DNA of 64,000 nt from Saccharofermentans sp. (lineage in GTDB: Bacteria; Bacillota; Clostridia; Saccharofermentanales; Saccharofermentanaceae): contig JAEFAZ010000007.1 in assembly GCA_016292135.1 (NCBI GenBank), forward strand, positions 1 through 64,000, in the 5' to 3' direction. Shown here one piece after another: positions 16,779 to 26,067 of this stretch. The notes beneath the pieces were generated by a model. It was not told where the DNA came from and ran no database searches. It was given only the letters and a program-made list of their open reading frames with translations. How positions within the stretch are numbered: the stretch's first letter is position 1; each line of letters opens with the position of its first letter. The position numbers and the translations under genes are program-made.

Positions 16779-17261
16779 ATGCTCATACATCCGATACCGC
16801 CGGTTTTCGATAAGGATTCAAGAGTGCTGATACTTGGAAGTTTTCCCTCGGTCAGGTCAAGGGAAGAAGGCTTCTTTTACGGGCATCCGCAGAACCGTTT
16901 CTGGAAAGTGACAGCTAAAGTTTTCGGAGAGGATGCGCCTTTAACCATCGATGAGAAGAAAGCCTTTCTGCTGAGAAATCATATCGCGCTCTGGGACGTT
17001 ATCGGTTCATGTGAGATCGAAGGTTCATCTGATTCTTCCATACGCAGCGTGAAGGTCAACGATATATCGATAATCTTAAACAGCGCGGATATTCAGGCGG
17101 TGTTTCTTAACGGAAAGAAAGCATTTCAGCTTTATCAGAAATATATCTTCCCCGATATCGGGAGGGATGGGATCTGCCTTCCTTCAACGAGTCCCGCGAA
17201 CGCGGCATGGTCTGTCGAAAAGCTGACGGATGCCTGGGGAAGGATCAGGATCTTCTATTGA
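16779..17261 (+). CDS. DNA-deoxyinosine/uracil glycosylase, UDG family 6-like
   Basis: 160 residues. The pattern LGSFPSVRSREEGFFYGHPQ followed by NRFW places the catalytic asparagine at residue 39, as in hypoxanthine-DNA glycosylases. The second motif is PSTSPANA. These enzymes excise hypoxanthine (deaminated adenine), or mispaired uracil in relatives, and start base-excision repair in the cytosol. Length and motif spacing match the family. It lies 10 nt after the acyltransferase gene, which may only reflect read-through rather than shared function. Confidence 0.9.
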   Translation: MLIHPIPPVFDKDSRVLILGSFPSVRSREEGFFYGHPQNRFWKVTAKVFGEDAPLTIDEKKAFLLRNHIALWDVIGSCEIEGSSDSSIRSVKVNDISIILNSADIQAVFLNGKKAFQLYQKYIFPDIGRDGICLPSTSPANAAWSVEKLTDAWGRIRIFY

Positions 17262-17352
17262 TTTTTACCAATTTTCAGGCGGGGAATATAGTTATTTTTT
17301 TGTTGATGTTTGATTTATAATAAAGTCATATTTTTCTCATGGAGGTGTTTGT

Positions 17353-18420
17353 ATGACTTTTGAAGAATTAATGGACTATGCGATTGCCCGTGGCTGTTCT
17401 GATGTTCACATCACACAGGGTACAAATCTTGCAGTAAGACGTTATGGGGTGCTTCATATTCTTGATGAACGTCCGACTGCCGAAGAAGCAGAGGCAATGA
17501 TCTATACTATCCTTACCCCTGACGAGATCAAGAAAGTCGAGTCAGGAAAAGACGTTGACGTCGGACGCATGATCGACAACGGCATCAGAGTAAGAGCCAA
17601 TGTATACCACCAGCGCAATAATCTTGCCTGCAGCATCCGCCTTCTTATGGCTGAGATCCCCGAGTTCGAAGACTTGGGACTTCCTGAAGTAATAAAGACT
17701 CTCGCTACCGCCAACAACGGTATCATCCTCGTTACGGGTCCTACGGGTTCCGGTAAGACGACGACACTTTCTGCTATCGTTGACTACATCAACAAGAACG
17801 AAGCAAAGCATGTCATTACGATCGAAGACCCCATCGAATATATCTATCCTCACAACCGTGCCATGATCCATCAGCGTGAGCTCGGAAGAGACGTTGAATC
17901 TTTCGCATATGCTCTGCATTCGGCTCTCCGTGAAGACCCTGATATCATCCTCGTCGGTGAGATGCGTGACTTCGAGACGATCTCCGCCGCCATTACTGCT
18001 GCCGAGACAGGACACCTCGTTCTCTCGACACTGCATACGCAGAGCGCCGCACAGACGATCAACAGGATCATCGACGGTTCTCCTATCGATATGCAGGCTA
18101 CGATCCGTTCCCAGTTTGCCCAGAGCATCCGCGGCGTTATCTCCCAGCAGCTCCTTCCTACGACCGACGGTAACGGCCGTGTGCTGACAACGGAGATCAT
18201 GGTCGGAACAAATGCCATCAGGAGCCTTATCCTTGAAGACAAGATCCAGATGATCCCCGGTGCGATCCAGTCTGCAAGCCAGCAGGGCATGCATACTCTC
18301 AACATGGATCTTCAGAGACTCTATCAGATGGGCTATATCTCGAGACAGACAGCCATCGATGCCACATACGATCCTAACGATCTTAAGAAGGCACTCGGTA
18401 TAAACAATTACGGTTACTGA
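17353..18420 (+). CDS. pilT: Twitching motility ATPase PilT
   Basis: 355 residues. Walker A is GPTGSGKTTT (residue ~130), the Asp box is ITIEDPIEYIY, Walker B is DPDIILVGEMRD, and the His box is AAETGHLVLSTLHT, followed by the PilT-type C-terminal AIRSLILEDKIQMIPGAIQS. PilT is the hexameric cytoplasmic motor that retracts type IV pili by depolymerising pilin. No other pilus gene is in this window; Clostridia may carry them elsewhere. It has a GGAGG ribosome binding site, a TATAAT at 17316-17321 without a good -35, and a strong terminator after it, so it is a single-gene unit. Confidence 0.95.
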   Translation: MTFEELMDYAIARGCSDVHITQGTNLAVRRYGVLHILDERPTAEEAEAMIYTILTPDEIKKVESGKDVDVGRMIDNGIRVRANVYHQRNNLACSIRLLMAEIPEFEDLGLPEVIKTLATANNGIILVTGPTGSGKTTTLSAIVDYINKNEAKHVITIEDPIEYIYPHNRAMIHQRELGRDVESFAYALHSALREDPDIILVGEMRDFETISAAITAAETGHLVLSTLHTQSAAQTINRIIDGSPIDMQATIRSQFAQSIRGVISQQLLPTTDGNGRVLTTEIMVGTNAIRSLILEDKIQMIPGAIQSASQQGMHTLNMDLQRLYQMGYISRQTAIDATYDPNDLKKALGINNYGY

Positions 18421-18449
18421 TATACAGGATCAGATATGATCTTATGGAC

Positions 18450-18480
18450 TCCGGCCGGTCGATCCCGGCCGGATTTTTTT
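18450..18480 (+). terminator. Rho-independent terminator after pilT
   Basis: Nine-bp perfect stem TCCGGCCGG / CCGGCCGGA with a 6-nt loop and T7. A second inverted repeat CGCGGA (18481-18486) / TCCGCG (18505-18510), with A8 after it, follows directly. Confidence 0.92.
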
Positions 18481-18624
18481 CGCGGATCAAAACGCGCATG
18501 TTTGTCCGCGTAAAAAAAAGAAGATAGAAAGATCATGAAATACTTGATAGAATGGTCAGGTTAGCTTCGTGAATTATTATCAGTCGCAGAAAGCCAAGAA
18601 AGATCGAAAAGAAGGTTATTTCAG

Positions 18625-20673
18625 ATGCAGTCTTTAAGGGGGATATCAGACAGCAGTTGCAGCCGGGATAAGATCCGGCGCTTCTTCCTTCATATTGCAA
18701 TATGGTTCGTGATCTGCATTCTCGCAGAATGTTTTCTTTTCAACTTCAGGTTCTGGGAATCCCTGGGCAACGATCCTGTTTCTCCCGATGTCAGCCTGTC
18801 TTATGATGACGGTTCGACCATCGTGGATATCACGGGATTTGACTGTCACGTTAATAATCTTTTTATCGATATCACTCCCGCCGAATCTTACATTCAGAAC
18901 TACAATATCCGCATGTATGCAAACGATGCGACCAACCTTGAAGGCTTCATGCTGCCCGACACAAATATCTATAACGAGATAACCGAATCCAAGTATCTTC
19001 GTCTTCAGCTCAACGGTAATTCGACTCACTTTAAATGCAAGATAGATAACCTGATCGAAGAAGGAAATATAAGGGTTACGATCAATGCGGTAAGACCATT
19101 CAGATTTATCCTTATCCGTCTCACCGGGCTGTTCATGTTAGGAGCCGTCATCCTGCTGCTTAAGAGCCGCCTGCTCGGCATGCCGCTGAATACGGGCAAG
19201 CCTGTACAGATAATGTGCATCGCAATAGTATCCGTCTTCCTCGCGTTCATATGGTCTCAGATCGTAACAGGATCCTATGTGGATGAGGGAGGCTTCGTCT
19301 ATCTTGACGGCATACATAACGTTGAACACATATACAGTTATACTGCAAGGTCTTTCCTTAACGGTCACCTTCATCTCGATTTCGATCCTCCTTCTTACAT
19401 GAAGGAGATGGTCAATCCATATATCGAAAGCGAGCGCAACCGTTTGGGCGGTCTGACAGGCGAGATCGCTCTTACCGACTACGCCTATTTTGACGGACGA
19501 TACTACTGTTATTACGGTATCGTTCCCATTATCCTTTTCTATCTTCCTTATGTCGCATTGACCGGAAAGCTCGTACATAACTGCTATGTCATCGCACTGC
19601 TCGGATCTTTATTCATCCCTATATCTTTCGCATTGACAAGTCAGCTGGTCAAGAGGTTCAGAGGAACTATCGCATTCGATTCCTATCTGCTCCTGTCACT
19701 GGTCTTCATATGCTGCTCAGGCTTCATGACCTTCATTAAGATGTCCAGTATCCATACGGTTCCGATGGCAACGGGTTTTGTCTTTATGGTCCTGGGACTT
19801 TACTTATGGCTCAAGGCGGATGAAAAGCCCAAACTCAACAGACTCTGTCTTGTCCTGGGTTCCATATCGGTCGCGCTCACTCTGGGATGCAGGCCTCCTC
19901 ATATCGTGATGGTGCTCGCCGCTTTCCCGATCTTCTGGCACAGGATAAAGGCAGGAGAATTCTTCCGTATGGAGAAGAAGAGCATTATAAATACGCTGAT
20001 GGTGATAATGCCGATCCTTCTGACTGATGCGATATTCCTCTGCTATAACGGTCTATGCTTCGCCAATCCTTTGGAATTCGGATCGTCGCTCAATCTGTCG
20101 AGAGATCTGATGGACGACGGCTTCATGATCGAGCGTATCCCATTCGGAATGTATTCTTATTTGTTTATGCCTCTTCATGTCAATGCCGCATTCCCTTATG
20201 TGCATGTCAGCAATCCGGGCGATGTCTTCCCGGCAGACTACATGGGATTTATCTATAACGAGAGATTTTTCGGAGGAGCGTTTGCCGTCGTGCCCTTCTG
20301 TCTGGTGCTCTTTTTGCTGCCCTTCATGAAGTTCAAGAAAGATGCAAAAGAAAAAGGCGCGAAGATCTTTATTTTCCTGCTCGTAATATTGTCGGTGCTG
20401 ATCGCTCTTCTCGATCTCGAAAAGGGAGGGATCTCCAACAGATACATGACGGATTTTATGATCCTGCTGGTGCTTGCATCGGTCATAGCCGTGTTGTCCG
20501 TCAAGGAACCTGTTATGTCTGTAAAGGCTAAGACCCTGTTCAGGATCGCTGCAGTCATATCTATTTTGATGATGTTCTTCTTATTGCTTTCGGATGCCAA
20601 CGGCAACTCCATGCAGGAGAGCATGCCCTATGAATACAACTGGTTTAAATACCTGATATTTGTCCTGAGATAA
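18625..20673 (+). CDS. Polytopic membrane protein, GT-C glycosyltransferase-like
   Basis: 682 residues. One N-terminal TM (FLHIAIWFVICILAECFLF) is followed by a ~110-residue soluble domain, a second TM near 165, then about ten membrane segments. The loop carrying DEGGFVYLDGIHNVEHIYSY and the ESERN/GLTGEIALTDYAYFDGRYY region resembles the extracytoplasmic acidic loops of GT-C enzymes that use polyprenyl-phosphate sugars. No exact family is recognised. Likely role is adding sugars to a surface polymer. It stands alone between two transcription units. The start has no strong ribosome binding site (GAAGG further upstream). Confidence 0.6.
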   Translation: MQSLRGISDSSCSRDKIRRFFLHIAIWFVICILAECFLFNFRFWESLGNDPVSPDVSLSYDDGSTIVDITGFDCHVNNLFIDITPAESYIQNYNIRMYANDATNLEGFMLPDTNIYNEITESKYLRLQLNGNSTHFKCKIDNLIEEGNIRVTINAVRPFRFILIRLTGLFMLGAVILLLKSRLLGMPLNTGKPVQIMCIAIVSVFLAFIWSQIVTGSYVDEGGFVYLDGIHNVEHIYSYTARSFLNGHLHLDFDPPSYMKEMVNPYIESERNRLGGLTGEIALTDYAYFDGRYYCYYGIVPIILFYLPYVALTGKLVHNCYVIALLGSLFIPISFALTSQLVKRFRGTIAFDSYLLLSLVFICCSGFMTFIKMSSIHTVPMATGFVFMVLGLYLWLKADEKPKLNRLCLVLGSISVALTLGCRPPHIVMVLAAFPIFWHRIKAGEFFRMEKKSIINTLMVIMPILLTDAIFLCYNGLCFANPLEFGSSLNLSRDLMDDGFMIERIPFGMYSYLFMPLHVNAAFPYVHVSNPGDVFPADYMGFIYNERFFGGAFAVVPFCLVLFLLPFMKFKKDAKEKGAKIFIFLLVILSVLIALLDLEKGGISNRYMTDFMILLVLASVIAVLSVKEPVMSVKAKTLFRIAAVISILMMFFLLLSDANGNSMQESMPYEYNWFKYLIFVLR

Positions 20674-20711
20674 AGCGTTTTTCCCTGTTTGGGATTTTTT
20701 TCGAAAACAAC

Positions 20712-20758
20712 TTGACAGTTCCAGACTATCGTAGTAGTATAGACTACAAGAGTAGTCT
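20712..20758 (+). promoter_or_regulatory. Promoter with BlaI/MecI-type operators
   Basis: TTGACA at 20712-20717, 17-bp spacer, TAGTAT at 20735-20740. Downstream is the exact palindrome AGACTACAAGAGTAGTCT at 20741-20758, and an imperfect copy (AGACTA-TCG-TAGTAGT) at 20723-20737 overlaps the -10. Two tandem dyads rich in ACTA/TAGT are the arrangement expected for a BlaI dimer operator, directly before the blaI-like gene. Confidence 0.8.
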
Positions 20759-20769
20759 GGAGGTGCAAT

Positions 20770-21126
20770 ATGCAGGAAAAACTTTTCGACAGCGAAGCAA
20801 AAGTAATGGAGATCTTGTGGGAAAGAGGTCCTCTTTCCGCTAAGGAGATCAGCCTGGTCGCGGCGGAGTCTATTGGCTGGAATAAGAATACGACTTACAC
20901 GATCATAAAGAAACTCGAAGCCAAAGGATTCATCAGACGTGATGAACCGGGCTTCATGTGCACTCCACTGGTTTCTCAGGAGGAGATGCAGAAGAAAGAA
21001 GCGTCGACATTGCTGAACAAGGTCTTCGGAGGATCGCGAAAAGCTTTGTTCTCGGCTCTTCTTGAAGACGAGAAACTCTCCGATAAAGAGATCCAGGAAT
21101 TAAAGGATCTTATAGACAGAAGGTGA
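20770..21126 (+). CDS. BlaI/MecI-family transcriptional repressor
   Basis: 118 residues. The winged helix spans residues ~5-75: LFDSEAKVMEILWERGPLSA, then WNKNTTYTIIKKLEAKGFIR, the standard Penicillinase_R signature. A helical dimerisation tail follows, carrying the usual region cut by the sensor protease. It starts behind GGAGG and should repress its own operon through the dyads at 20723-20758. The next gene encodes an M56 peptidase, the usual partner that inactivates BlaI on signal. Confidence 0.93.
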   Translation: MQEKLFDSEAKVMEILWERGPLSAKEISLVAAESIGWNKNTTYTIIKKLEAKGFIRRDEPGFMCTPLVSQEEMQKKEASTLLNKVFGGSRKALFSALLEDEKLSDKEIQELKDLIDRR

Positions 21127-21130
21127 GGAT

Positions 21131-22045
21131 ATGATAGGGGAGATCTGTTACTGGATTTTCAATATGAGCATCGTGGCATCCTTTATGGGACTTATCGTTC
21201 TCGCTTTGAGAAAGATAAGGATCATACCCCACAGGCTGTCGGTATTCTTCTGGCTGATCCCTTTCTTCAGGATGTGCATTCCTGTCGGTCTGAATAACCC
21301 TTACAGCCTGATGTCCCTGATATCGAAGTTCACGACAAAGACGGTTACCGTATATGATCCCGGATATGACATAGCTTTCTCCGCAACGAACACTCTGATG
21401 GCGGCAGACAGTTATTCTCCGATGACATATAAGATCAACATGCTGGACGGTGTGTTTAATGCCGCAGGAACAGTCTGGCTGACCGTGGCGCTCGCCATCC
21501 TGATCGCATTGACGGTCATCTATATAACCACAAAGGCCGAGATCAGTGATTCAGTTCATCTGAAGGACAATATCTATCTGTCGGAAAAGGTCACGGGCCC
21601 CGCGGTATACGGGATCATAAGACCTAAGATCATCCTTCCTTCATCTTATGAAGAAAAGGAATTGGAATACATCATCAGACATGAAAAGACGCACATAAGA
21701 AGACTCGATAATCTCTGGAGGATCATAGGATTTATCACGGCATCCGTTCACTGGTTTAATCCTTTGTCCTGGATCTTTCTGAAAGCGTTTCTCGCAGATC
21801 TTGAACTAGCCTGCGATGAGATGGCTGTAGCCGGATTGAGCAGTGACGAACGTAAGGAATATGCAAGAACACTGCTGTCGTGTTCACAGAGCAAGAGCAT
21901 GCTGGTGTCGGCCTTCGGCGGAGCCAAGGTCAGGACCAGGATCGAAAACGTACTCTCATACAAAAGGATGACGCTGGTCTCCGCAGCAGGTCTTACTGCG
22001 CTGATCGTTATCATCATATACACATTGATCACAAATGCGGGATAA
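21131..22045 (+). CDS. BlaR1/MecR1-type M56 peptidase without sensor domain
   Basis: 304 residues, with about four membrane segments and a zinc metallopeptidase domain facing the cytosol. The HEKTH motif gives zinc ligands H184/H188 (IIRHEKTHIRRLDNLWR), with the downstream glutamate in DLELACDEMAV. True BlaR1 continues with a ~250-residue penicillin-binding sensor domain; this protein stops 20 residues after its last TM. It must therefore sense through its membrane part or through a partner, and the two lipoproteins that follow are candidates. It lies 4 nt after the repressor gene. Confidence 0.9.
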   Translation: MIGEICYWIFNMSIVASFMGLIVLALRKIRIIPHRLSVFFWLIPFFRMCIPVGLNNPYSLMSLISKFTTKTVTVYDPGYDIAFSATNTLMAADSYSPMTYKINMLDGVFNAAGTVWLTVALAILIALTVIYITTKAEISDSVHLKDNIYLSEKVTGPAVYGIIRPKIILPSSYEEKELEYIIRHEKTHIRRLDNLWRIIGFITASVHWFNPLSWIFLKAFLADLELACDEMAVAGLSSDERKEYARTLLSCSQSKSMLVSAFGGAKVRTRIENVLSYKRMTLVSAAGLTALIVIIIYTLITNAG

Positions 22046-22061
22046 GGAAAGGAGAAATAAA

Positions 22062-22562
22062 ATGAAGGTCAAAGTATTGATCATGGCCTTGTTGCTGATG
22101 CTGTCTTTTACGGCATGCAGCGTTGTCAAAGGCGCGGAGGTCACCCCTTCGCAAAATGCAGGACAGGAAGAAGGAGACAGGTCTGTCGAAGAACTGCAAA
22201 AAGAATGCCCTGAGTATTTCGAACTTAACAGTTTCAAAGGGATAGAAGTATATGTCTGGGAGATGGCGGAAGACAGCTTCAGGTGCGGGATGCTGAGCGG
22301 CACAAACCGCAACAAGACAGATGAGGAGATATGGGGTCTTGCCACGAGATCGCTCTCTATAAGCGAAGCAAAAAAGATCCTGGATCATCTTAAGATCGAT
22401 AACAGTAGTTTCTTTGTAATACCTGTTGTCCAGCCGGTATCAAGTTATCAGTATGAGATCAACGGTGCTTACGCCGAGAAGGTGAAAAAAGCCTTCGGTG
22501 ATACGGCAGTTAATGTAGTCATCATGGGATATATCGATAGTGCAAAGGAGACGGAAAAATGA
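22062..22562 (+). CDS. Lipoprotein of the BlaI/M56 operon, first
   Basis: 166 residues. Signal peptide MKVKVLIMALLLMLSF with lipobox FTAC, so lipid-anchored on the outer face of the membrane. The mature part is charged and has no domain I recognise. Two stretches, GIEVYVWEMAEDSFRCGMLS and SLSISEAKKILDHLK, suggest a compact alpha/beta domain. Start ATG 22062 follows AAAGGAG; the longer frame from 22035 overlaps the M56 gene. The stop overlaps the next start (ATGA). It could act as ligand sensor or effector of the M56 system. Confidence 0.8.
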   Translation: MKVKVLIMALLLMLSFTACSVVKGAEVTPSQNAGQEEGDRSVEELQKECPEYFELNSFKGIEVYVWEMAEDSFRCGMLSGTNRNKTDEEIWGLATRSLSISEAKKILDHLKIDNSSFFVIPVVQPVSSYQYEINGAYAEKVKKAFGDTAVNVVIMGYIDSAKETEK

Positions 22563-23182
22563 AAAAAATGATAGCGGTAATGATCATGGTATTTTCGCTT
22601 ATGGTCATGACATCATGTGCGGGAAACGGAGCAGGAAAGATGAAGGACAGTGACATCGAGAAGATCTATAAGACAGTGTGTTCAGCCGATGAGGCGCTGG
22701 CACTTGCAAAGAGTTCTTCCGTTGCCGTATTCGAATTTAGGGGATGCACATCAGGCAAGGAGACCTGGAACGACTTTTACAGAAAAGTATCAGAAGGAAA
22801 AGCTGCCTCAGTCCTTTGCGCGCATTACTATACGCTGGATAAGGACCATATCAGTGAAGAACTATACGAACAGGAGAAAGATCTCTATCCGGAACTGTAT
22901 TTTTATCTGATCAAATTTGACGGCAAAAAATACACCATAGATATCAGGCTCAGCAGTTCGGAGCAGGAGGAAACACAGGATGTATATTCCAGTCTTTGCC
23001 ATTATACCCGTGATGCCCCCAATTCAGATTCGCTGTTTGAAAAATACGATTACTATGTGCTGACGGATGATCCGGACGTAACCTGGGATGAGATAATACG
23101 GAGTATGATAGATTCTTCCGATCCCTCGATGATAAGACACTGTACGGTATACGAAGACTTCACGGGCTGGAAAGGCAAGTAA
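22559..23182 (+). CDS. Lipoprotein of the BlaI/M56 operon, second
   Basis: 207 residues. Signal peptide MKKMIAVMIMVFSLMV with lipobox MTSC. The mature domain of ~185 residues is unrecognised, though the alternation CAHYYTLDKDHISEELYEQE, YPELYFYLIKFDGKKYTIDI suggests a beta-rich fold with one long helix. It overlaps the preceding lipoprotein gene by 4 bp (ATGA), so they are coupled. A hairpin with T-tract at 23206 ends the operon. Probable surface partner of the M56 peptidase; unproven. Confidence 0.8.
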   Translation: MKKMIAVMIMVFSLMVMTSCAGNGAGKMKDSDIEKIYKTVCSADEALALAKSSSVAVFEFRGCTSGKETWNDFYRKVSEGKAASVLCAHYYTLDKDHISEELYEQEKDLYPELYFYLIKFDGKKYTIDIRLSSSEQEETQDVYSSLCHYTRDAPNSDSLFEKYDYYVLTDDPDVTWDEIIRSMIDSSDPSMIRHCTVYEDFTGWKGK

Positions 23183-23205
23183 GTTAGGAGATGATCTTTT
23201 GATGA

Positions 23206-23248
23206 AACGGGGCTGTCTTGCATAGATCGGGACAGCCTCGTTCTTTTT
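23206..23248 (+). terminator. Terminator of the BlaI/M56 operon
   Basis: Twelve-pair stem AACGGGGCTGTC / GACAGCCTCGTT with one G-U, a 13-nt loop, then TCTTTTTT. Confidence 0.85.
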
Positions 23249-23336
23249 TCGCTTATGAGCTGATGTATGCAAGTGATATAATCGTGATAAGGGATATCTG
23301 GATCCTGTTCTTCGAAAAATCTTAAGGAGATGTGTA

Positions 23337-25985
23337 ATGAAGATAAGACACATCGCAGCATTACCGCTTTTGATAGTTCTCATGACGGCCGTTATCTTGG
23401 GGAATTCCGTATGTGTATACGCATCCACCGCACATGATCCGGTCGGGATCACGTCCATGGAGATCTCGGTAAAGGCTCCTTTATGCGGAAGCCGGTCGGG
23501 TTCGAAGATCGAATGGTACCCTTTTCTTGCAGCAGGAAAAGAAGATATCGATATCTCATCCTCGGTGAAAGTCATAAATACGCATTGGATGACTGTGGAA
23601 AAGAAAAGCGGGAAAAAAAATAAGGATAATGAAGAGAATAAGAGCCCTTTTTACGGTACTTTTAAGGGCGGAAAAAAATACAGAGCATATATCAGTTTCG
23701 AACTGAAAGATGCTTTCCGCTTCAATTCGGGTCTTAACAAAAAAAAGATCAAATGGGGATCCGGGATCGAGAATGTCAACATCATCGAATTCAAAGAAAA
23801 CAAGATGACTTTCACATGCGATCTTAAATGCATGCACGACAAAGAGCTGGTAAGCACCGAGATCACGGCAGCCACATGTATCACGTCTTCCAAGGAGAGA
23901 TATCACTGCCCCGGCTGCGGTCAGGATGTAGAGGAAACAGGAAAGATCAACCCCAATGCGCATAACTGGAACGATTGGACGGTTCTGACTCCCGCAACAA
24001 CGCTCACAGAGGGAAGCAGGAAGCATAGCTGCAACTTATGCAAAAAGGAGGAGACAGTCAGTTTTCCCAGGACCTATTCTCACGTCTTTGAGCCTGAAAC
24101 ATCCTGGAAGATGTCAGCTACCGTTGCATGGCCTTCAGACGGACATGTATTCGAAGCGGCAAAAGAAGAAGTCCGTCCCGCAGTTGCCTTCGTATGGCTG
24201 GATAAAGATCTTAAGGTCTATGACCGTAACGGAGATCTGCTAAAAGAGAATATCGAAGAATATGTCAGGGACACGGCTTCTTCCATCATCCCTGCTTTCT
24301 ATATCAAAGATCCCGGGACGGCAGAAGCACTTAAAGAGTGGCTGGAGCAGTACGGACTTAAGGATTGTTTTGTTGTCGGTACGCCCGGAACAAAAGATCT
24401 CGTAAGGGATGTTGCAGACCTTGTTCAGGTAAGGGGAATGCTGGACTATTCCATTTTCGATAGATTCAGCAGAAATGATCTTGCTGATATGACGGAAGCC
24501 GTAAACCGGTCTCACGGAAGGGTGATCATCATAAGTCAGAAGGCAGCAACAAAGGAGAACATCAGGATTCTTCAGTCTCTGGGAAATTCCGTCTGGGTAA
24601 AGACTCCGGATGACCTTAAGAGCGTTATGACTTTCTATACGGAAGGAGTTAACGGGATCGTAACGGAAGATTATTCCAAAGCGTTGAAGGCCATAAGTTT
24701 CTTCAACGATGATGCACCGACTCTTCTGAGAAAGCCTTTCATCATCGGACACAGGGGCGATCCCTCAAACTATGCGGAGAACACATTGGAATCTGCAAAA
24801 GGAGCATATTCCGAGGGCGCTGATATAGTGGAAAACGATGTCTATTTAACTAAAGACGGAGAAGTGGTGATAAAGCATGATCCGACTCTGGGATCGTTTA
24901 CCGGTCTTGATGACGTCCTGATCAAGAACAGGACGCTTGATGAGATCAAAGCCCTGAGCTTTGCCTGGGACGGAAAAACAGGCATAAGATCTTCTAATGA
25001 GGTAAATGCGAATAACAGGACATACGGGAAACTTTTCGGAGGGAAGCTTTATGGAGAGGATAGTGACTATGAATACAAGATCCCGACCTTAAGAGAATAT
25101 TTCGAGGAGTTCAAGGATAAAGATATCGTGTTTTTCATAGAGATCAAATCTTATGACGAGAAAACCCTGAAGGCGGTAAGGGACCTGATCAACGGGTATG
25201 ATCTGCGTGACAGGGTCGTGATCATCACATTCGGGAAAAAGACCATGAAGTCCATGTACGATAATTATCCATATTTCTCACTGGGAGCTCTGGGGGTGAG
25301 TATCAGTGAATACGGTAAAGGTTATCCTTACAAGGCATATAAGGAAGTCTGTGAAGCGGAAGGATCCGATGCTGCACTTGAGAGGATCAGTGAGAGACTA
25401 GACAGGTGGAATGCGTCATTGAACATTACGGATCCGGATAAGGAACTCGTGAGAGCGGGACGCCACAGAGGTCTTACCGCATGGCCCTGGACATATACTC
25501 TTCCATACGAATCCGAAACTCTTGCAGAAGACTATATGTTTGGCATGACCGGTCTTACCGTTGACCAGCCATGGGCATTTTCGGATTTCATAAAAGAGAT
25601 CAGAGCCGAAGATGTAACCGCAGAAGATATAAACGATCTTTCAAAACCTGTGGCTGTAACCAGGACCGGAGATGAGATGGTCCTGGATAGTGCCGAAGTC
25701 AAGATCATAGAAGAAACAGCTTCTCCGGAAGGCGGCATCCTTGCAGTATGGAGATATAAGGAGAGGCTGTATGTCGACGGGATCGAATACGGGAAATACT
25801 ATCTTTATTCCGATCCGTTCACGGTAAAGATCGTTAAGAACGAGATAAATGAAACTGAAGAAACAGAAGAAGAAGTCCCGGAAGAAAAAGATCCGCTGCC
25901 CTGGATCCTTGGCAGCATATCGGTATTGACCTTGGCAGTTGCAGCAGCAGTATTTGTTATCAGATATAAGCGCCAAAACTTGTAA
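23337..25985 (+). CDS. Secreted, membrane-anchored glycerophosphodiester phosphodiesterase
   Basis: 882 residues. Signal peptide (ALPLLIVLMTAVILGNSVCV); N-terminal ~240 residues with two CxxC pairs (CPGCG and CNLCKK); residues ~275-460 look like a degenerate TIM barrel ending GVNGIVTEDYSKALK; the GDPD domain runs from ~470. Catalytic features are HRGDPSNYAENTLE (H472), VENDVYLTKDGEVVIKHDP and FFIEIKS; a C-terminal TM (ILGSISVLTLAVAAAVFVI) and basic tail anchor it. GDPDs hydrolyse glycerophosphodiesters to glycerol-3-phosphate and can trim teichoic or lipoteichoic acids. Start behind AAGGAGATG. The mid barrel may be an inactive GDPD duplicate; that is inference. Confidence 0.88.
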   Translation: MKIRHIAALPLLIVLMTAVILGNSVCVYASTAHDPVGITSMEISVKAPLCGSRSGSKIEWYPFLAAGKEDIDISSSVKVINTHWMTVEKKSGKKNKDNEENKSPFYGTFKGGKKYRAYISFELKDAFRFNSGLNKKKIKWGSGIENVNIIEFKENKMTFTCDLKCMHDKELVSTEITAATCITSSKERYHCPGCGQDVEETGKINPNAHNWNDWTVLTPATTLTEGSRKHSCNLCKKEETVSFPRTYSHVFEPETSWKMSATVAWPSDGHVFEAAKEEVRPAVAFVWLDKDLKVYDRNGDLLKENIEEYVRDTASSIIPAFYIKDPGTAEALKEWLEQYGLKDCFVVGTPGTKDLVRDVADLVQVRGMLDYSIFDRFSRNDLADMTEAVNRSHGRVIIISQKAATKENIRILQSLGNSVWVKTPDDLKSVMTFYTEGVNGIVTEDYSKALKAISFFNDDAPTLLRKPFIIGHRGDPSNYAENTLESAKGAYSEGADIVENDVYLTKDGEVVIKHDPTLGSFTGLDDVLIKNRTLDEIKALSFAWDGKTGIRSSNEVNANNRTYGKLFGGKLYGEDSDYEYKIPTLREYFEEFKDKDIVFFIEIKSYDEKTLKAVRDLINGYDLRDRVVIITFGKKTMKSMYDNYPYFSLGALGVSISEYGKGYPYKAYKEVCEAEGSDAALERISERLDRWNASLNITDPDKELVRAGRHRGLTAWPWTYTLPYESETLAEDYMFGMTGLTVDQPWAFSDFIKEIRAEDVTAEDINDLSKPVAVTRTGDEMVLDSAEVKIIEETASPEGGILAVWRYKERLYVDGIEYGKYYLYSDPFTVKIVKNEINETEETEEEVPEEKDPLPWILGSISVLTLAVAAAVFVIRYKRQNL

Positions 25986-26067
25986 TTGAATTGCAAAGAA
26001 TAAGTACTTGGATAATCAAAGTTTTATGTTAATATAGGGTAGATGACATTTAAGGAGGTATGAAGAA

